Shown piece after piece: positions 38,558 to 46,362 of a DNA stretch of 64,000 nt. The notes under the pieces are model-generated. The model was not told the DNA's origin. It did no database searches and saw nothing but the letters and a program-made list of their open reading frames with translations. Within the stretch, counting starts at the first letter, position 1. The number at the start of each line of letters is the position of its first letter. The stretch spans positions 85,632-149,631 of the IMG/VR virus record IMGVR_UViG_3300027816_004420. One strand, given 5' to 3'. The stretch comes from a virus. The translations under genes were made by a program, and so were the position numbers.

Positions 38558-40408
38558 TTATTTGGCTTTGGCTATACCAGATGCTGTTGAAGGATTCTTT
38601 TGGCTAACCTGAACCATATAATTTTGGACCCCAATTTCTCTAAATTTATCACTTAAAATTTTAACTATCTCTTGTTTTTGCGTTTCGTTTAAGGTTTGGT
38701 TTCCTTGGATGTTCAAATCAACTTTCAATACACCAAACTCCACTTTTGAATTTACCTGTGTCCCATAAGGAATCTTACCTTCTTTGGCTAAAGATTCTGC
38801 TTTTTTCGAAGCGTCATTCAAAATTTCAGCTTGTTTACTTGCCTTTGTGTTAGTTGTTTCTTGACCAAGAACTTTACCGAGCACCCACGAACCAGCAGCT
38901 TCAACTTTATTATCTGTATTGAGTTTGTTTTTTGATTTTTCTAAAGCACTTTTTATTGCTTTATTCAAATCATTTTTTATATCATCAAGTTCAGTTCCAA
39001 AACTTGCCATGTATTTTTGGATAACCGACAACTTATTTGTGTTTGGGTCTGCTAATTCATCAACAATACTTCCCATACCCGACATGAATTTTTGAACCTT
39101 TTCTCTAACTTCTTTTGTTCCACCTATATCCGAAAGTTCACCACCAATTGTAGAGATAACATTTCTTGCACCCTCAAATCCTCTTAAGACAGGAGAAGCA
39201 GAGGCAAGTCCACCAACCAACTTATTTCTTATTGCAGATACGTCAGCCTCAATTGACTCCGTATAATTCATTTGACTTCTAACCAAATCCTCTAAAGTTT
39301 TTGGTCCTTTTTTTTGTTCCTGTATCAATTTGTCAAATTCTGTTTGAGTAACTTGTGAAAGTTCTTTTGTAATATACTCACCAGACTTTTCATCTTTGAT
39401 TTTTACTTCATAGGTCCCCTCACTCGTCATTGTGGCTATGTTAGCTAAGTATTGTTTGTCCTCTTCACTTGCAATAGAAAGACCTGCAGCACTTACCGCA
39501 GATAATCTCCTGTCCAATTCTAAAGCAGCTAAAGACATTTCTCTAAGTTCTTTAGCACTCATTTGAGTTTGATTTGCAATCTCATTAATTGTCAGAACTC
39601 CCTGTGGATTGATTTTGAATGTTTTAGTTTCCTCATCGAAATAAGAAAACTGTTTTGTCATTTGGGCTAAACTATCTTGTAAACCTGATGGGTCGTTGAT
39701 GGATTGATTCATCAGTTGAAAAGGGTCAACTAAGTTTCCTACGGAAACACCTAATCTTTGGAATGCTGATGCTACTTGAATTGCACCCTCAGGGCTCAGA
39801 ACCTTTTCCGCCAATTGAAAAGTTTGGTTCATGTCAAACCTTAACATTGAGGCTTGTGCTGCCATTTTTGTTAAACCTTTCACACCACCCTCAAACTGAT
39901 AACGGTTGAGTTGGTCCATGTTTGCAGTCATGTCTTTGACAACCTCAGCAGCGTTTCCTCCTATACTTTGAACATACTGTATTGATGACTCTAAATTCTT
40001 TCCAATGTCTTTCACAGACATACCAACATTCATGAAACTGTTGGTAAGACTCTCTGCACTCAGGTCTAGAATTTTATTTGCAGCATATAACTTTTCGATT
40101 TGTTCTTGTGTTGCCAACACATTCCTGTTTGCCGCTTTGGCAACTCCTTCGATTGCACTACTAACATCTTGAACTGAACCTCCAAGTCTAAGAACGTCAG
40201 GAACTGAATCCGCAACTGCCTGCTGAAGTTCAACTACTCTTTGTCTTCCTTGGGTGAATACCTTATTGATATCGGTTGAGGCCTGACTCAATCTTGTGAC
40301 CGCTGAAGCAAAGTCTTCTACACCAATATCTAAAAGCGATTTTATCCTTGCGGCAAATCCTTCTGGTGTTGTTTCCCCGCCTATTTGTCCTCCGTAATCT
40401 GCTTGCAT
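38558..40408 (-). CDS. Probable tail tape measure protein (T4 gp29-like position)
   Basis: A 616-residue, overwhelmingly helical protein with long heptad-like stretches, Ala/Ser/Gln-rich helices and no Cys. This is the composition expected of a tape measure protein, which sets tail length and passes through the tube at DNA ejection. Its size is close to T4 gp29 (590 residues), which would predict a tail of roughly T4 length. The C-terminal 100 residues include a KVDLNIQGNQTLNETQKQEI beta/helix segment. It lies between the gp26/gp51-like pair and the OmpA-domain protein. No peptidase or transglycosylase motif is seen. Assignment rests on composition, size and synteny rather than a sequence signature. 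Confidence 0.6.
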   Translation of the reverse strand: MQADYGGQIGGETTPEGFAARIKSLLDIGVEDFASAVTRLSQASTDINKVFTQGRQRVVELQQAVADSVPDVLRLGGSVQDVSSAIEGVAKAANRNVLATQEQIEKLYAANKILDLSAESLTNSFMNVGMSVKDIGKNLESSIQYVQSIGGNAAEVVKDMTANMDQLNRYQFEGGVKGLTKMAAQASMLRFDMNQTFQLAEKVLSPEGAIQVASAFQRLGVSVGNLVDPFQLMNQSINDPSGLQDSLAQMTKQFSYFDEETKTFKINPQGVLTINEIANQTQMSAKELREMSLAALELDRRLSAVSAAGLSIASEEDKQYLANIATMTSEGTYEVKIKDEKSGEYITKELSQVTQTEFDKLIQEQKKGPKTLEDLVRSQMNYTESIEADVSAIRNKLVGGLASASPVLRGFEGARNVISTIGGELSDIGGTKEVREKVQKFMSGMGSIVDELADPNTNKLSVIQKYMASFGTELDDIKNDLNKAIKSALEKSKNKLNTDNKVEAAGSWVLGKVLGQETTNTKASKQAEILNDASKKAESLAKEGKIPYGTQVNSKVEFGVLKVDLNIQGNQTLNETQKQEIVKILSDKFREIGVQNYMVQVSQKNPSTASGIAKAK

Positions 40409-40423
40409 AATTTAGTAATATTA

Positions 40424-40431
40424 TATAAATA
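40424..40431 (-). promoter_or_regulatory. TATTTATA motif, candidate late promoter
   Basis: TATTTATA on the coding strand lies between the terminator at 40433-40458 and the tape measure ATG (15 bases downstream). A terminator immediately followed by this motif is what a promoter would look like. Confidence 0.55.
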
Positions 40432-40432
40432 C

Positions 40433-40458
40433 AAAAGGACTGATTTTTCAGTCCTTTT
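40433..40458 (-). terminator. Rho-independent terminator after gp51-like gene
   Basis: An 11-bp perfect stem AAAAGGACTGA/TCAGTCCTTTT with a 4-base loop. The stop codon of the small gp51-like gene lies inside the first arm on the minus strand. A T-rich tail (TTTTGTATTT) follows. Confidence 0.8.
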
Positions 40459-40612
40459 GATTTTCTTCAACCCATTTATCCAAAATATATCTTCTCACAA
40501 AAAGAGGCATTTTTTCAAAATCGGTCCAACTTATATTCAACAATCTATTCAAATAATAGAATTCATCAATTTGACCTTTCCTATAATCCGAAGAAAGGGC
40601 GAAAAAATTCAA
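40448..40612 (-). CDS. Small gp51-like baseplate hub assembly protein (non-ATG start)
   Basis: A 54-residue frame lying 3' of the gp26-like gene in the +1 frame. It has no ATG in a useful position; TTG 40612 is the likely start, with other TTG codons a few triplets upstream. The protein begins MNFFALSSDYRKGQIDEFYY and contains FEKMPLFVRRYILDKW, a compact helical layout ('short helix, acidic, MP-x-[FY]-x-R-x-[YF]') like the small gp51/hub chaperones found directly after gp26 in T4-like phages. It overlaps the gp26-like gene by 32 bases and ends inside the terminator hairpin, so the pair is co-translated. Coding is supported by the aromatic/charged pattern and by filling an otherwise empty 172-base gap. 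Programmed +1 shift into this frame, making a fusion, is an alternative. Confidence 0.6.
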   Translation of the reverse strand: MNFFALSSDYRKGQIDEFYYLNRLLNISWTDFEKMPLFVRRYILDKWVEENQKD

Positions 40613-41330
40613 CCCCAAAACCAACGTTGACTGTTAGTCTTTCTCCTGATGGGGCTATTACTTCTCTTCTCAAATCCAATTTAGGTTCATTTTCATCCAT
40701 GAACTTACGAATATACTTGGAGTCCATAATTGGCATTTGTTCTACAAACTTGGCAATTTCCGCTCTGTCACTAGTTCCATTTACCTCAACAATTTCTTTA
40801 TTAAGCCTGAGAGTAACTTTTGGTGCAACTCTCCCTTGGGGATATGTATCTATGATTTTTTGTATTTCGTTTATCTCACCATATGTAATAGGTTTGAGTT
40901 TGACTGTTGAATTTGATTTTGGTAAAGTAGTGATAAAAGTTCCGTCTTCATTTGGTTTTTGTCCTTTATTTACATTCAATTCGTCCAATACAATTGTCGC
41001 AGGAAAAGTCTTTTTGGTTTGTGGGTCGGTAAGGTTTAAGTTCATCTCTGGTCCAAAACCTGTGTTTCTTAAAAATACTAAAATAGCTTCCACATCTCCT
41101 TCCAATAAATCATCAATCCTCATGTCAGGTTCGTATAATTTATTTCTCAAAAGATTAGTGGTAATATCCAATCCACCAGCCATAAGAATGTTTTCATCAG
41201 CTGCGGTCAGATAACCAACCTTCACAGATTTCTTTTTATTCTTGTAAAATACCCCTTCAGATGGTAAGGGCACGATATCGTGAGGTAATGTTAAATTACT
41301 CTGTGCATAATTTCTTGTTTGTTCATCCAT
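40581..41330 (-). CDS. Baseplate hub assembly protein, T4 gp26-like
   Basis: A 249-residue protein. The segment VGYLTAADENILMAGGLDIT, then EPDMRIDDLLEGDVEAILVF and LRNTGFGPE is the T4 gp26/T4_baseplate family signature, with 'D.LL.GD..A.L...R..G.G.E'. The Cys-rich patch found in some homologues is absent. In T4, gp26 is a low-copy hub component or chaperone. The ATG lies immediately after the ten-T run of the tube gene terminator, so expression probably depends on read-through of that terminator. The 3' end overlaps the hidden gp51-like gene. Confidence 0.75.
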   Translation of the reverse strand: MDEQTRNYAQSNLTLPHDIVPLPSEGVFYKNKKKSVKVGYLTAADENILMAGGLDITTNLLRNKLYEPDMRIDDLLEGDVEAILVFLRNTGFGPEMNLNLTDPQTKKTFPATIVLDELNVNKGQKPNEDGTFITTLPKSNSTVKLKPITYGEINEIQKIIDTYPQGRVAPKVTLRLNKEIVEVNGTSDRAEIAKFVEQMPIMDSKYIRKFMDENEPKLDLRREVIAPSGERLTVNVGFGVEFFRPFFGL

Positions 41331-41367
41331 AAAAAAAAAATAACCGTAGAGTTTATGTCTACGGTTA
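41331..41367 (-). terminator. Strong terminator after tail tube gene, abutting next start codon
   Basis: A 10-bp perfect stem TAACCGTAGA/TCTACGGTTA with a 7-base loop (41341-41367), followed on the minus strand by ten T residues (41331-41340). The last T is directly followed by the ATG of the gp26-like gene. Confidence 0.9.
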
Positions 41368-41400
41368 AATATAATTAGAAACGATTTTTTATAAAGAGTA

Positions 41401-41889
41401 TTAGTAAACTAACACACATCTATCCATTCTCAATCCACAAGTAATATCTGCAAGAGCGTCCTGACTGTAAGACAGACTTCCGAAGTTTGCACTTGTTAGG
41501 AAGGTTCCATAGAGAATCCATTTTTCTACCACCACCCCTGTTGGGTCCAACATCTCAAGGTCAATATCTTTTTTATAACCCGCTGCGTAACCCATACGAC
41601 CTGTTACCGACTCAGCGTGTAGACGAACCCATTCCATAAGTGCTTGTGCAGCTGAAGGACCAATTGGGTCTCTAAATTTTACCTGAATTTCATCCCAGTT
41701 AAATCTACCTGCAACAAATGTTGAAGTGTTTAAGAATTGAATTTCAGTTGAGTTTATCTTGATAGATGGTCTTGAAGCAGACTCCACGAACCACTCATTA
41801 ATACCTAAACTTGACGGAAACCTTAGAATGAATCGATTCTGACGTTTCGGTTCGTAAGGTATGGGCATTTTCATCAGTAAATCAGCCAT
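41401..41889 (-). CDS. Tail tube protein, T4 gp19-like
   Basis: A 162-residue protein with the gp19/Hcp-like tube fold signature: RQNRFILRFPSSLGINEWFV, the paired strands FNWDEIQVKFRDPIGPS, and the C-terminal AGYKKDIDLEMLDPTG...TSANFGSLSYS. T4 gp19 is 163 residues, so size matches exactly. It polymerises into the inner tube through which DNA passes. It is followed by the strongest terminator in the window, consistent with a very abundant product. The nearest TATTTATA motif lies 33 bases upstream. Confidence 0.93.
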   Translation of the reverse strand: MADLLMKMPIPYEPKRQNRFILRFPSSLGINEWFVESASRPSIKINSTEIQFLNTSTFVAGRFNWDEIQVKFRDPIGPSAAQALMEWVRLHAESVTGRMGYAAGYKKDIDLEMLDPTGVVVEKWILYGTFLTSANFGSLSYSQDALADITCGLRMDRCVLVY

Positions 41890-41922
41890 ATAATTAATTT
41901 TTTGTTTTCAGTGTTTATATGT

Positions 41923-41930
41923 TATAAATA
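41923..41930 (-). promoter_or_regulatory. TATTTATA motif, candidate late promoter
   Basis: TATTTATA on the coding strand lies in the 92-base gap between the HAD-like gene and the tail tube gene, 33 bases before the tube ATG. Its flanks (ACTATATTTATAACAT) resemble the copy before gp25. Confidence 0.5.
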
Positions 41931-41981
41931 TAGTCTGTTAGAAAATATTTCTCTTTACTTTAATTTTTAAAAAAAGTATTC

Positions 41982-42812
41982 TTATTGCACTTCCTTCTTA
42001 GTTCCTCCAGCAGTAGAATATGTTTTAACTAAATTATCTGGTTTATCTTTAAAGGCTTTTCTCATTACTTCTACATTTCTTGGGTCATCGTCTGAAAAAC
42101 CAATTGATGGTTTAGATGGTGTAAATTTGTTTCCTATGTCGTTTTTTAACCATGCTCTTTTATTAAGTAATGCTGCCATATTCTTAATGTAGTCCACAAA
42201 ATCATTCATCGCTCTAACCTTCGCCTCCTCGGGATTTGTGGCACCCGACTCATCTCCAAAAGAAACGGGATGGTATTTGTTTAAATCCAAATAAAGGTCG
42301 ATAAGTTCTTTATCAGATAAATCTTCTTCACCTGTAAAGTTCCTATATTTTTTTAAATTTTTGATTAGTTCATCTTTGGATATCCCGCCGAAATCATTTA
42401 CAATATAATTGTAGACGGATTGTTTCAGGGTTTCGGGATTATGACCCCTTGCAGTGATTATTGCAAATATTGAACCATTATTTATTGCTTCTCTAAAGTC
42501 ATCAAAAGCTGGTCCCTTCTTTGCTTGCATAGAATCAATCAAAAAGTCTTTGTCTCCTTCAGTTCGAAAGTTTCTAAACGGATTGTCACCGAACCCAACA
42601 ATCTTATGTCCGTTATATTCAAAATCTTCTTTTCCTACAATGTGTCGGTATTCTGCAAAATCTTCGGTTGACATACCTACCTCTTCTCCGTCTGAATCTT
42701 TCAGAATTATCTTTGTCGGCATGTGCACAATATTGTCATCCCAGTCGAAAGCGTAATATTTTAAATCCGGGGTTTTCTCGTCTTTGAAACCTTCTGTAAT
42801 CTCTTTTCTCAT
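41982..42812 (-). CDS. HAD-superfamily phosphatase-like protein in tail module
   Basis: A 276-residue protein. HAD motif I is FDWDDNIVHMPT with Asp23 and Asp25, motif II is the strand IFAIITARGHN with Thr120, and motif IV is GFSDDDPRNVEVM with Asp241-243. These are the residues of a Mg-dependent phosphotransferase fold. The central insert (residues about 140-230) is helical and could be a cap domain. It lies between the sheath and tube genes, an odd place for a metabolic enzyme, so it may act on virion assembly or be carried in the tail. Substrate unknown. Transcription into it passes the terminator behind the sheath gene. Confidence 0.7.
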   Translation of the reverse strand: MRKEITEGFKDEKTPDLKYYAFDWDDNIVHMPTKIILKDSDGEEVGMSTEDFAEYRHIVGKEDFEYNGHKIVGFGDNPFRNFRTEGDKDFLIDSMQAKKGPAFDDFREAINNGSIFAIITARGHNPETLKQSVYNYIVNDFGGISKDELIKNLKKYRNFTGEEDLSDKELIDLYLDLNKYHPVSFGDESGATNPEEAKVRAMNDFVDYIKNMAALLNKRAWLKNDIGNKFTPSKPSIGFSDDDPRNVEVMRKAFKDKPDNLVKTYSTAGGTKKEVQ

Positions 42813-42824
42813 TTAGTATGGCTA

Positions 42825-42849
42825 AAAAATGGGGGGATTTTGTCCCCCC
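42825..42849 (-). terminator. Rho-independent terminator after tail sheath gene
   Basis: A 7-bp GC-rich stem GGGGGGA/TCCCCCC with a 5-base loop (42831-42849), followed on the minus strand by ATTTTTT. It lies 8 bases past the sheath stop and 12 bases before the HAD-like ATG. The opposite-strand flank is also T-rich, so it could work both ways. Confidence 0.85.
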
Positions 42850-42856
42850 GTTTTTA

Positions 42857-45800
42857 TTAGATATTTTCGAACGAAGCTCCTGTTGGTGTAATAAAGAATT
42901 CAATATCTATGAATTCGAGAGCCTTCGTTGGTTTTAAGTAAATCTTTCCTGTTAATGTGTTTCTGTCTAAATCTTCAGGTGAAGAAGATACTGTCACACG
43001 GAAATCATATAGACCTCTATCTCTTCTAATTGAATCAAGGATTGGGTTCACACTATCCAAGAATTGTTGTCTTACTACTTGGTCGTTCTGTTCGAACAGT
43101 AATCTTACAGCCACCGCTGAAATTAACTTACGAGCCTGAAGTAACAATCTTCTTACGTTAAGTCTGTTTAGAGCGGTATCCGCAACCTGTAGGGTTTTGT
43201 TACCCCAAATTACAGTTCCAACGTCCGCAAAAGTTGCAATAGGGTTGATTCTTCCTTGATAAAGAGTATCTCTATCCTCTTGAGTCAACTTCAATCTTGC
43301 CTTTATTGAATTTACAAGACCTCTTGTGTAACCCGCTGACGCGAACCATGGGAAGGATATGTTATCTGTAAGAGCTAAATTTCTACAAACTTCACCTGTT
43401 GGTGGTAAGTAAATCTGTGTATTGTTTACTGTATCTCTCACCAAAATCCAAGGATAGTAAGTAGATGTATAGTTAGAATCAATTCCTGTGTTATCTAAGT
43501 TATCAACCGCTTCCTGAGGATAAATAATATCCAAAGAGTTTGTTCCATCAGGAGTATACATGTTATAATCTGGTGTCGTTGCTATATAAACAGAATCAGC
43601 CCTTTGGAACTGAATCATGTCGATAGCTTCTTCAACAAGGTTTGAGTTATTGTAATAATCGATACTTGAAGTTGCAAATACATTGATATTAGTAGCTTCA
43701 GGATTTCTGAACGTAAGAATACCTAATAGATAAGCATAATAGTCAGTGTTAGCAAAATCTTGTGTATTGTTTTCAACCACAATTCTCTTAAATAAACCTT
43801 GACCAGTTGCTGAAGGATATCTTGATGATGCAGATGCACCCGCCAAGTAACCTGATGCTCCCAATTGGAATCTATCTTGGTTTGTTCTATATTCTCTATA
43901 AATGTCCCAACCATCAAACCCACCAGCGAAACATACTGTGTATTTTCTTGAGTAGATAAAGTAGTAAGGATTTTCTTGTGTTTCTGGGTCAAATCTGAAA
44001 TCAGCAACCCCACACTCAAATGCCGGTGTTCCACTTGTTTGATAAACATTACCAATAGTAACTACAGTTGCACCTGAGTCCATATGGAAACCTTTACTTA
44101 AGTAGTTCCAAGTAGCACCCTCGACAGGGATTGGAGCAATGACCCAAGAAGGTGGATTTTGTTTACCTTTATAAGAAAGGAATGATTCGTCAATTCCGAA
44201 CTGAGTTGAAAAACCTAAGTAACTTCTTCTCACTATATCACCAGGTGACTCGACTAAATTATCACCTCCAGTTGCTGCACCGAAAGGTGGGTTATAGATA
44301 ACTTCACCAGGGAAGTAGTATTTTGTTTTGAACTTTGGAACAGGAGATGGATTACTAACAGATGCATATTCTCTTTGAGTGTATCCGTAGAATCCACAAG
44401 GAAGTGCATCTATTGGTGCCTCTTCAGACATTTCAACCATCACATATTTTGATATTAAAGCAAACTCACCATTAGAAGAACCAATCTTTTTAGCCACAAA
44501 GTTATTTGAAGCTGGGTCCATAGTGCAATTTGTGAATTTCTCAATCACAACAGGGTTCGCATCGGTGTCAAAGAAATTTCTAACTAAAACATCAAATGTC
44601 ATGTTGTTAAAAGACAAGTTCGCGATTGAAACTTTTACTTCAACGTTAGCTGCATCTCCATCAGAGATTGATATGAATCTGAATAATTTATAAACTTTAT
44701 TACCTCTCAACTCTGAAACCAAGAATGGTGTCATAGGTGATTGATATTTTTCTACGTTATAAGCAATTGAACTTGGGTCTTCTGTTCTTGCTCCAGGTAA
44801 ACCAATCAACTGACAATCTAATCCACGGATATAACTTTGATTATAAGCATAAGCCAAAGAAGCTGGATAAACTTCCTCAACGAATACAGGAACCTCCTGT
44901 CTAGATTTTCCGAAATTGTCCGTCCCTAATACTTTAGTTATAAACTTAGAAGAAAGTGCCGACAATGAAACTTCAAAACTGAAATTATCATTATCTTTCG
45001 TTATACCTGATAACAAGAAGGTTTCGTAAGGATTAATTGTAACCCCTGAGTATTGTCCCGAACAAACCATAGTTAATGCACTCAATCCTGAAACAGTTCC
45101 ACCCGAGTTTACCTCGTAAATTGGACCGTGAGCATTACTTGCTGCACTATTTTCAAAAAGTGATATACCTCTTGAACGGATTGTCGCTACAACCATGTTA
45201 TTATATTCACTGAAAGCAGTTCCTGACCATGTATATACATTACCAGAAATACTACCCGAGAAACTATTAGAAGCTCCTGTTGCTATTGATGAAACAATAT
45301 AGTCCATAGAATAACCTGAATAGTTATCATTGGAATAGTTGTTAAAGTTTGCATAGAACCAAGAATCATTCAAACCACTTGTTAAATCATTAAGAGGATA
45401 ATTTATATTATCACAATTATATACGTTGACTAAGTTACGTCCTGTAGACAAACTATAATAGTCACTTTCTGGAATTGCACCATATACATTTGCAGTTGTT
45501 GAAGACAATGAATTTGTTGTTAGAACATCTTTCACAAACCCTAAAATATCGGATTGGATATTAGATGTGCTTCCGTCACTCATTCTATAAAGTGAAGTCA
45601 ACGAATTGTTAATTTGTGAAGGGAATGAATTAAGAAAAGAAATTGTATTCCCTGTCGAACTTCCTGTAAAGTTTACCACCCAAGGGGTAGCTGTTGCAGG
45701 ATTGAAACCAACCGTAGTTGGGTCAACATTAGCAACAACTTTGATACTCCAAGACGGACCTGCGTCGTATCCTGAAAGACCAAGGATTCTTGTTACGAAC

Positions 45801-46081
45801 AATTGATTAGATTGTTGTAAGTAAGATTTGGCAATGTAAGCCGCTTCATATTTAGGGATTTGTGTATTAACAAATTTTACAGGCTCGGACCCCCCGAAAT
45901 ATGCCTGAAATTCATCGTAGTTCGTTATAAAAATCGGTTCAAATGCGGGACCCTTAATTGTTTCCCCAACTAAACCTAACGTAGTAACACCCACACTCTG
46001 AGCCACGAATGATAAATCCGTTTCAGAGGTATAAACACCAGGTGAAACATAAACTTTTTGATTTGCTTGTGCTGTTGCCAT
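42857..46081 (-). CDS. Tail sheath protein, T4 gp18-like
   Basis: A 1074-residue protein. The N-terminus KVYVSPGVYTSETDLSFVAQ and the C-terminal region RRLLLQARKLISAVAVRLLF followed by FRVTVSSSPEDLDRNTLTGK are the conserved ends of contractile sheath proteins; they form the inner core that interlocks with the tube. It is much longer than T4 gp18 (659 residues). The extra length sits mostly in the middle (residues about 130-620), where exposed domains are inserted in other sheaths. Those inserts are Ser/Asn/Thr-rich and probably decorate the virion surface. It is followed by a terminator and preceded by a TATTTATC motif. Confidence 0.9.
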   Translation of the reverse strand: MATAQANQKVYVSPGVYTSETDLSFVAQSVGVTTLGLVGETIKGPAFEPIFITNYDEFQAYFGGSEPVKFVNTQIPKYEAAYIAKSYLQQSNQLFVTRILGLSGYDAGPSWSIKVVANVDPTTVGFNPATATPWVVNFTGSSTGNTISFLNSFPSQINNSLTSLYRMSDGSTSNIQSDILGFVKDVLTTNSLSSTTANVYGAIPESDYYSLSTGRNLVNVYNCDNINYPLNDLTSGLNDSWFYANFNNYSNDNYSGYSMDYIVSSIATGASNSFSGSISGNVYTWSGTAFSEYNNMVVATIRSRGISLFENSAASNAHGPIYEVNSGGTVSGLSALTMVCSGQYSGVTINPYETFLLSGITKDNDNFSFEVSLSALSSKFITKVLGTDNFGKSRQEVPVFVEEVYPASLAYAYNQSYIRGLDCQLIGLPGARTEDPSSIAYNVEKYQSPMTPFLVSELRGNKVYKLFRFISISDGDAANVEVKVSIANLSFNNMTFDVLVRNFFDTDANPVVIEKFTNCTMDPASNNFVAKKIGSSNGEFALISKYVMVEMSEEAPIDALPCGFYGYTQREYASVSNPSPVPKFKTKYYFPGEVIYNPPFGAATGGDNLVESPGDIVRRSYLGFSTQFGIDESFLSYKGKQNPPSWVIAPIPVEGATWNYLSKGFHMDSGATVVTIGNVYQTSGTPAFECGVADFRFDPETQENPYYFIYSRKYTVCFAGGFDGWDIYREYRTNQDRFQLGASGYLAGASASSRYPSATGQGLFKRIVVENNTQDFANTDYYAYLLGILTFRNPEATNINVFATSSIDYYNNSNLVEEAIDMIQFQRADSVYIATTPDYNMYTPDGTNSLDIIYPQEAVDNLDNTGIDSNYTSTYYPWILVRDTVNNTQIYLPPTGEVCRNLALTDNISFPWFASAGYTRGLVNSIKARLKLTQEDRDTLYQGRINPIATFADVGTVIWGNKTLQVADTALNRLNVRRLLLQARKLISAVAVRLLFEQNDQVVRQQFLDSVNPILDSIRRDRGLYDFRVTVSSSPEDLDRNTLTGKIYLKPTKALEFIDIEFFITPTGASFENI

Positions 46082-46113
46082 TATTAAATTATTCTATGCA
46101 GATTTATTTTAAT

Positions 46114-46121
46114 GATAAATA
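46114..46121 (-). promoter_or_regulatory. TATTTATC motif, candidate late promoter
   Basis: TATTTATC on the coding strand, 32 bases before the sheath ATG. It lies in the 277-base stretch between sheath and the 346-residue gene, which otherwise holds only the plus-strand RHH-like gene. Confidence 0.45.
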
Positions 46122-46200
46122 TTCTAATCTGAATGAAAAAACTTGACTTTTGAATATCTATTTGTAAATGGTGAGAATAAATTCTACCTTTTTTCTACCT

Positions 46201-46362
46201 ATGAATAAAAAGAAAGAAATAAAGAATATAAAGATAGCACCTGAGGTTCACGAGGTATTGAAAAAATACTGTGATAAAAGGGGGATAAAGATTTATAAAT
46301 TCTTAGAAAATTTAATATTAGAGAAGTGTAAAGAAAAGAAAGATTTGTATGGGGAGGACTAA
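46201..46362 (+). CDS. Ribbon-helix-helix-like small DNA-binding protein
   Basis: A 53-residue protein from ATG 46201; an in-frame ATG at 46168 would add 11 hydrophobic residues and is less likely. The sequence IKNIKIAPEVHEVLKKYCDK followed by YKFLENLILEKC has the beta strand plus two helices of CopG/Arc-type repressors. It is the only plus-strand gene inside the minus-strand tail block. It lies in the gap upstream of the sheath gene and converges with the 346-residue gene, overlapping its stop by four bases. It could repress nearby tail promoters or act as an early antisense-strand gene. Function is inferred from fold only; the two Cys are not typical of the family. Confidence 0.55.
   Translation: MNKKKEIKNIKIAPEVHEVLKKYCDKRGIKIYKFLENLILEKCKEKKDLYGED

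Noticed and set aside
40627-41214. A 195-codon open frame on the plus strand
   Set aside because: It lies wholly antisense to the gp26-like gene, has Ser/Phe/Val-rich shadow composition and no start context; the minus-strand gene has a clear family match.
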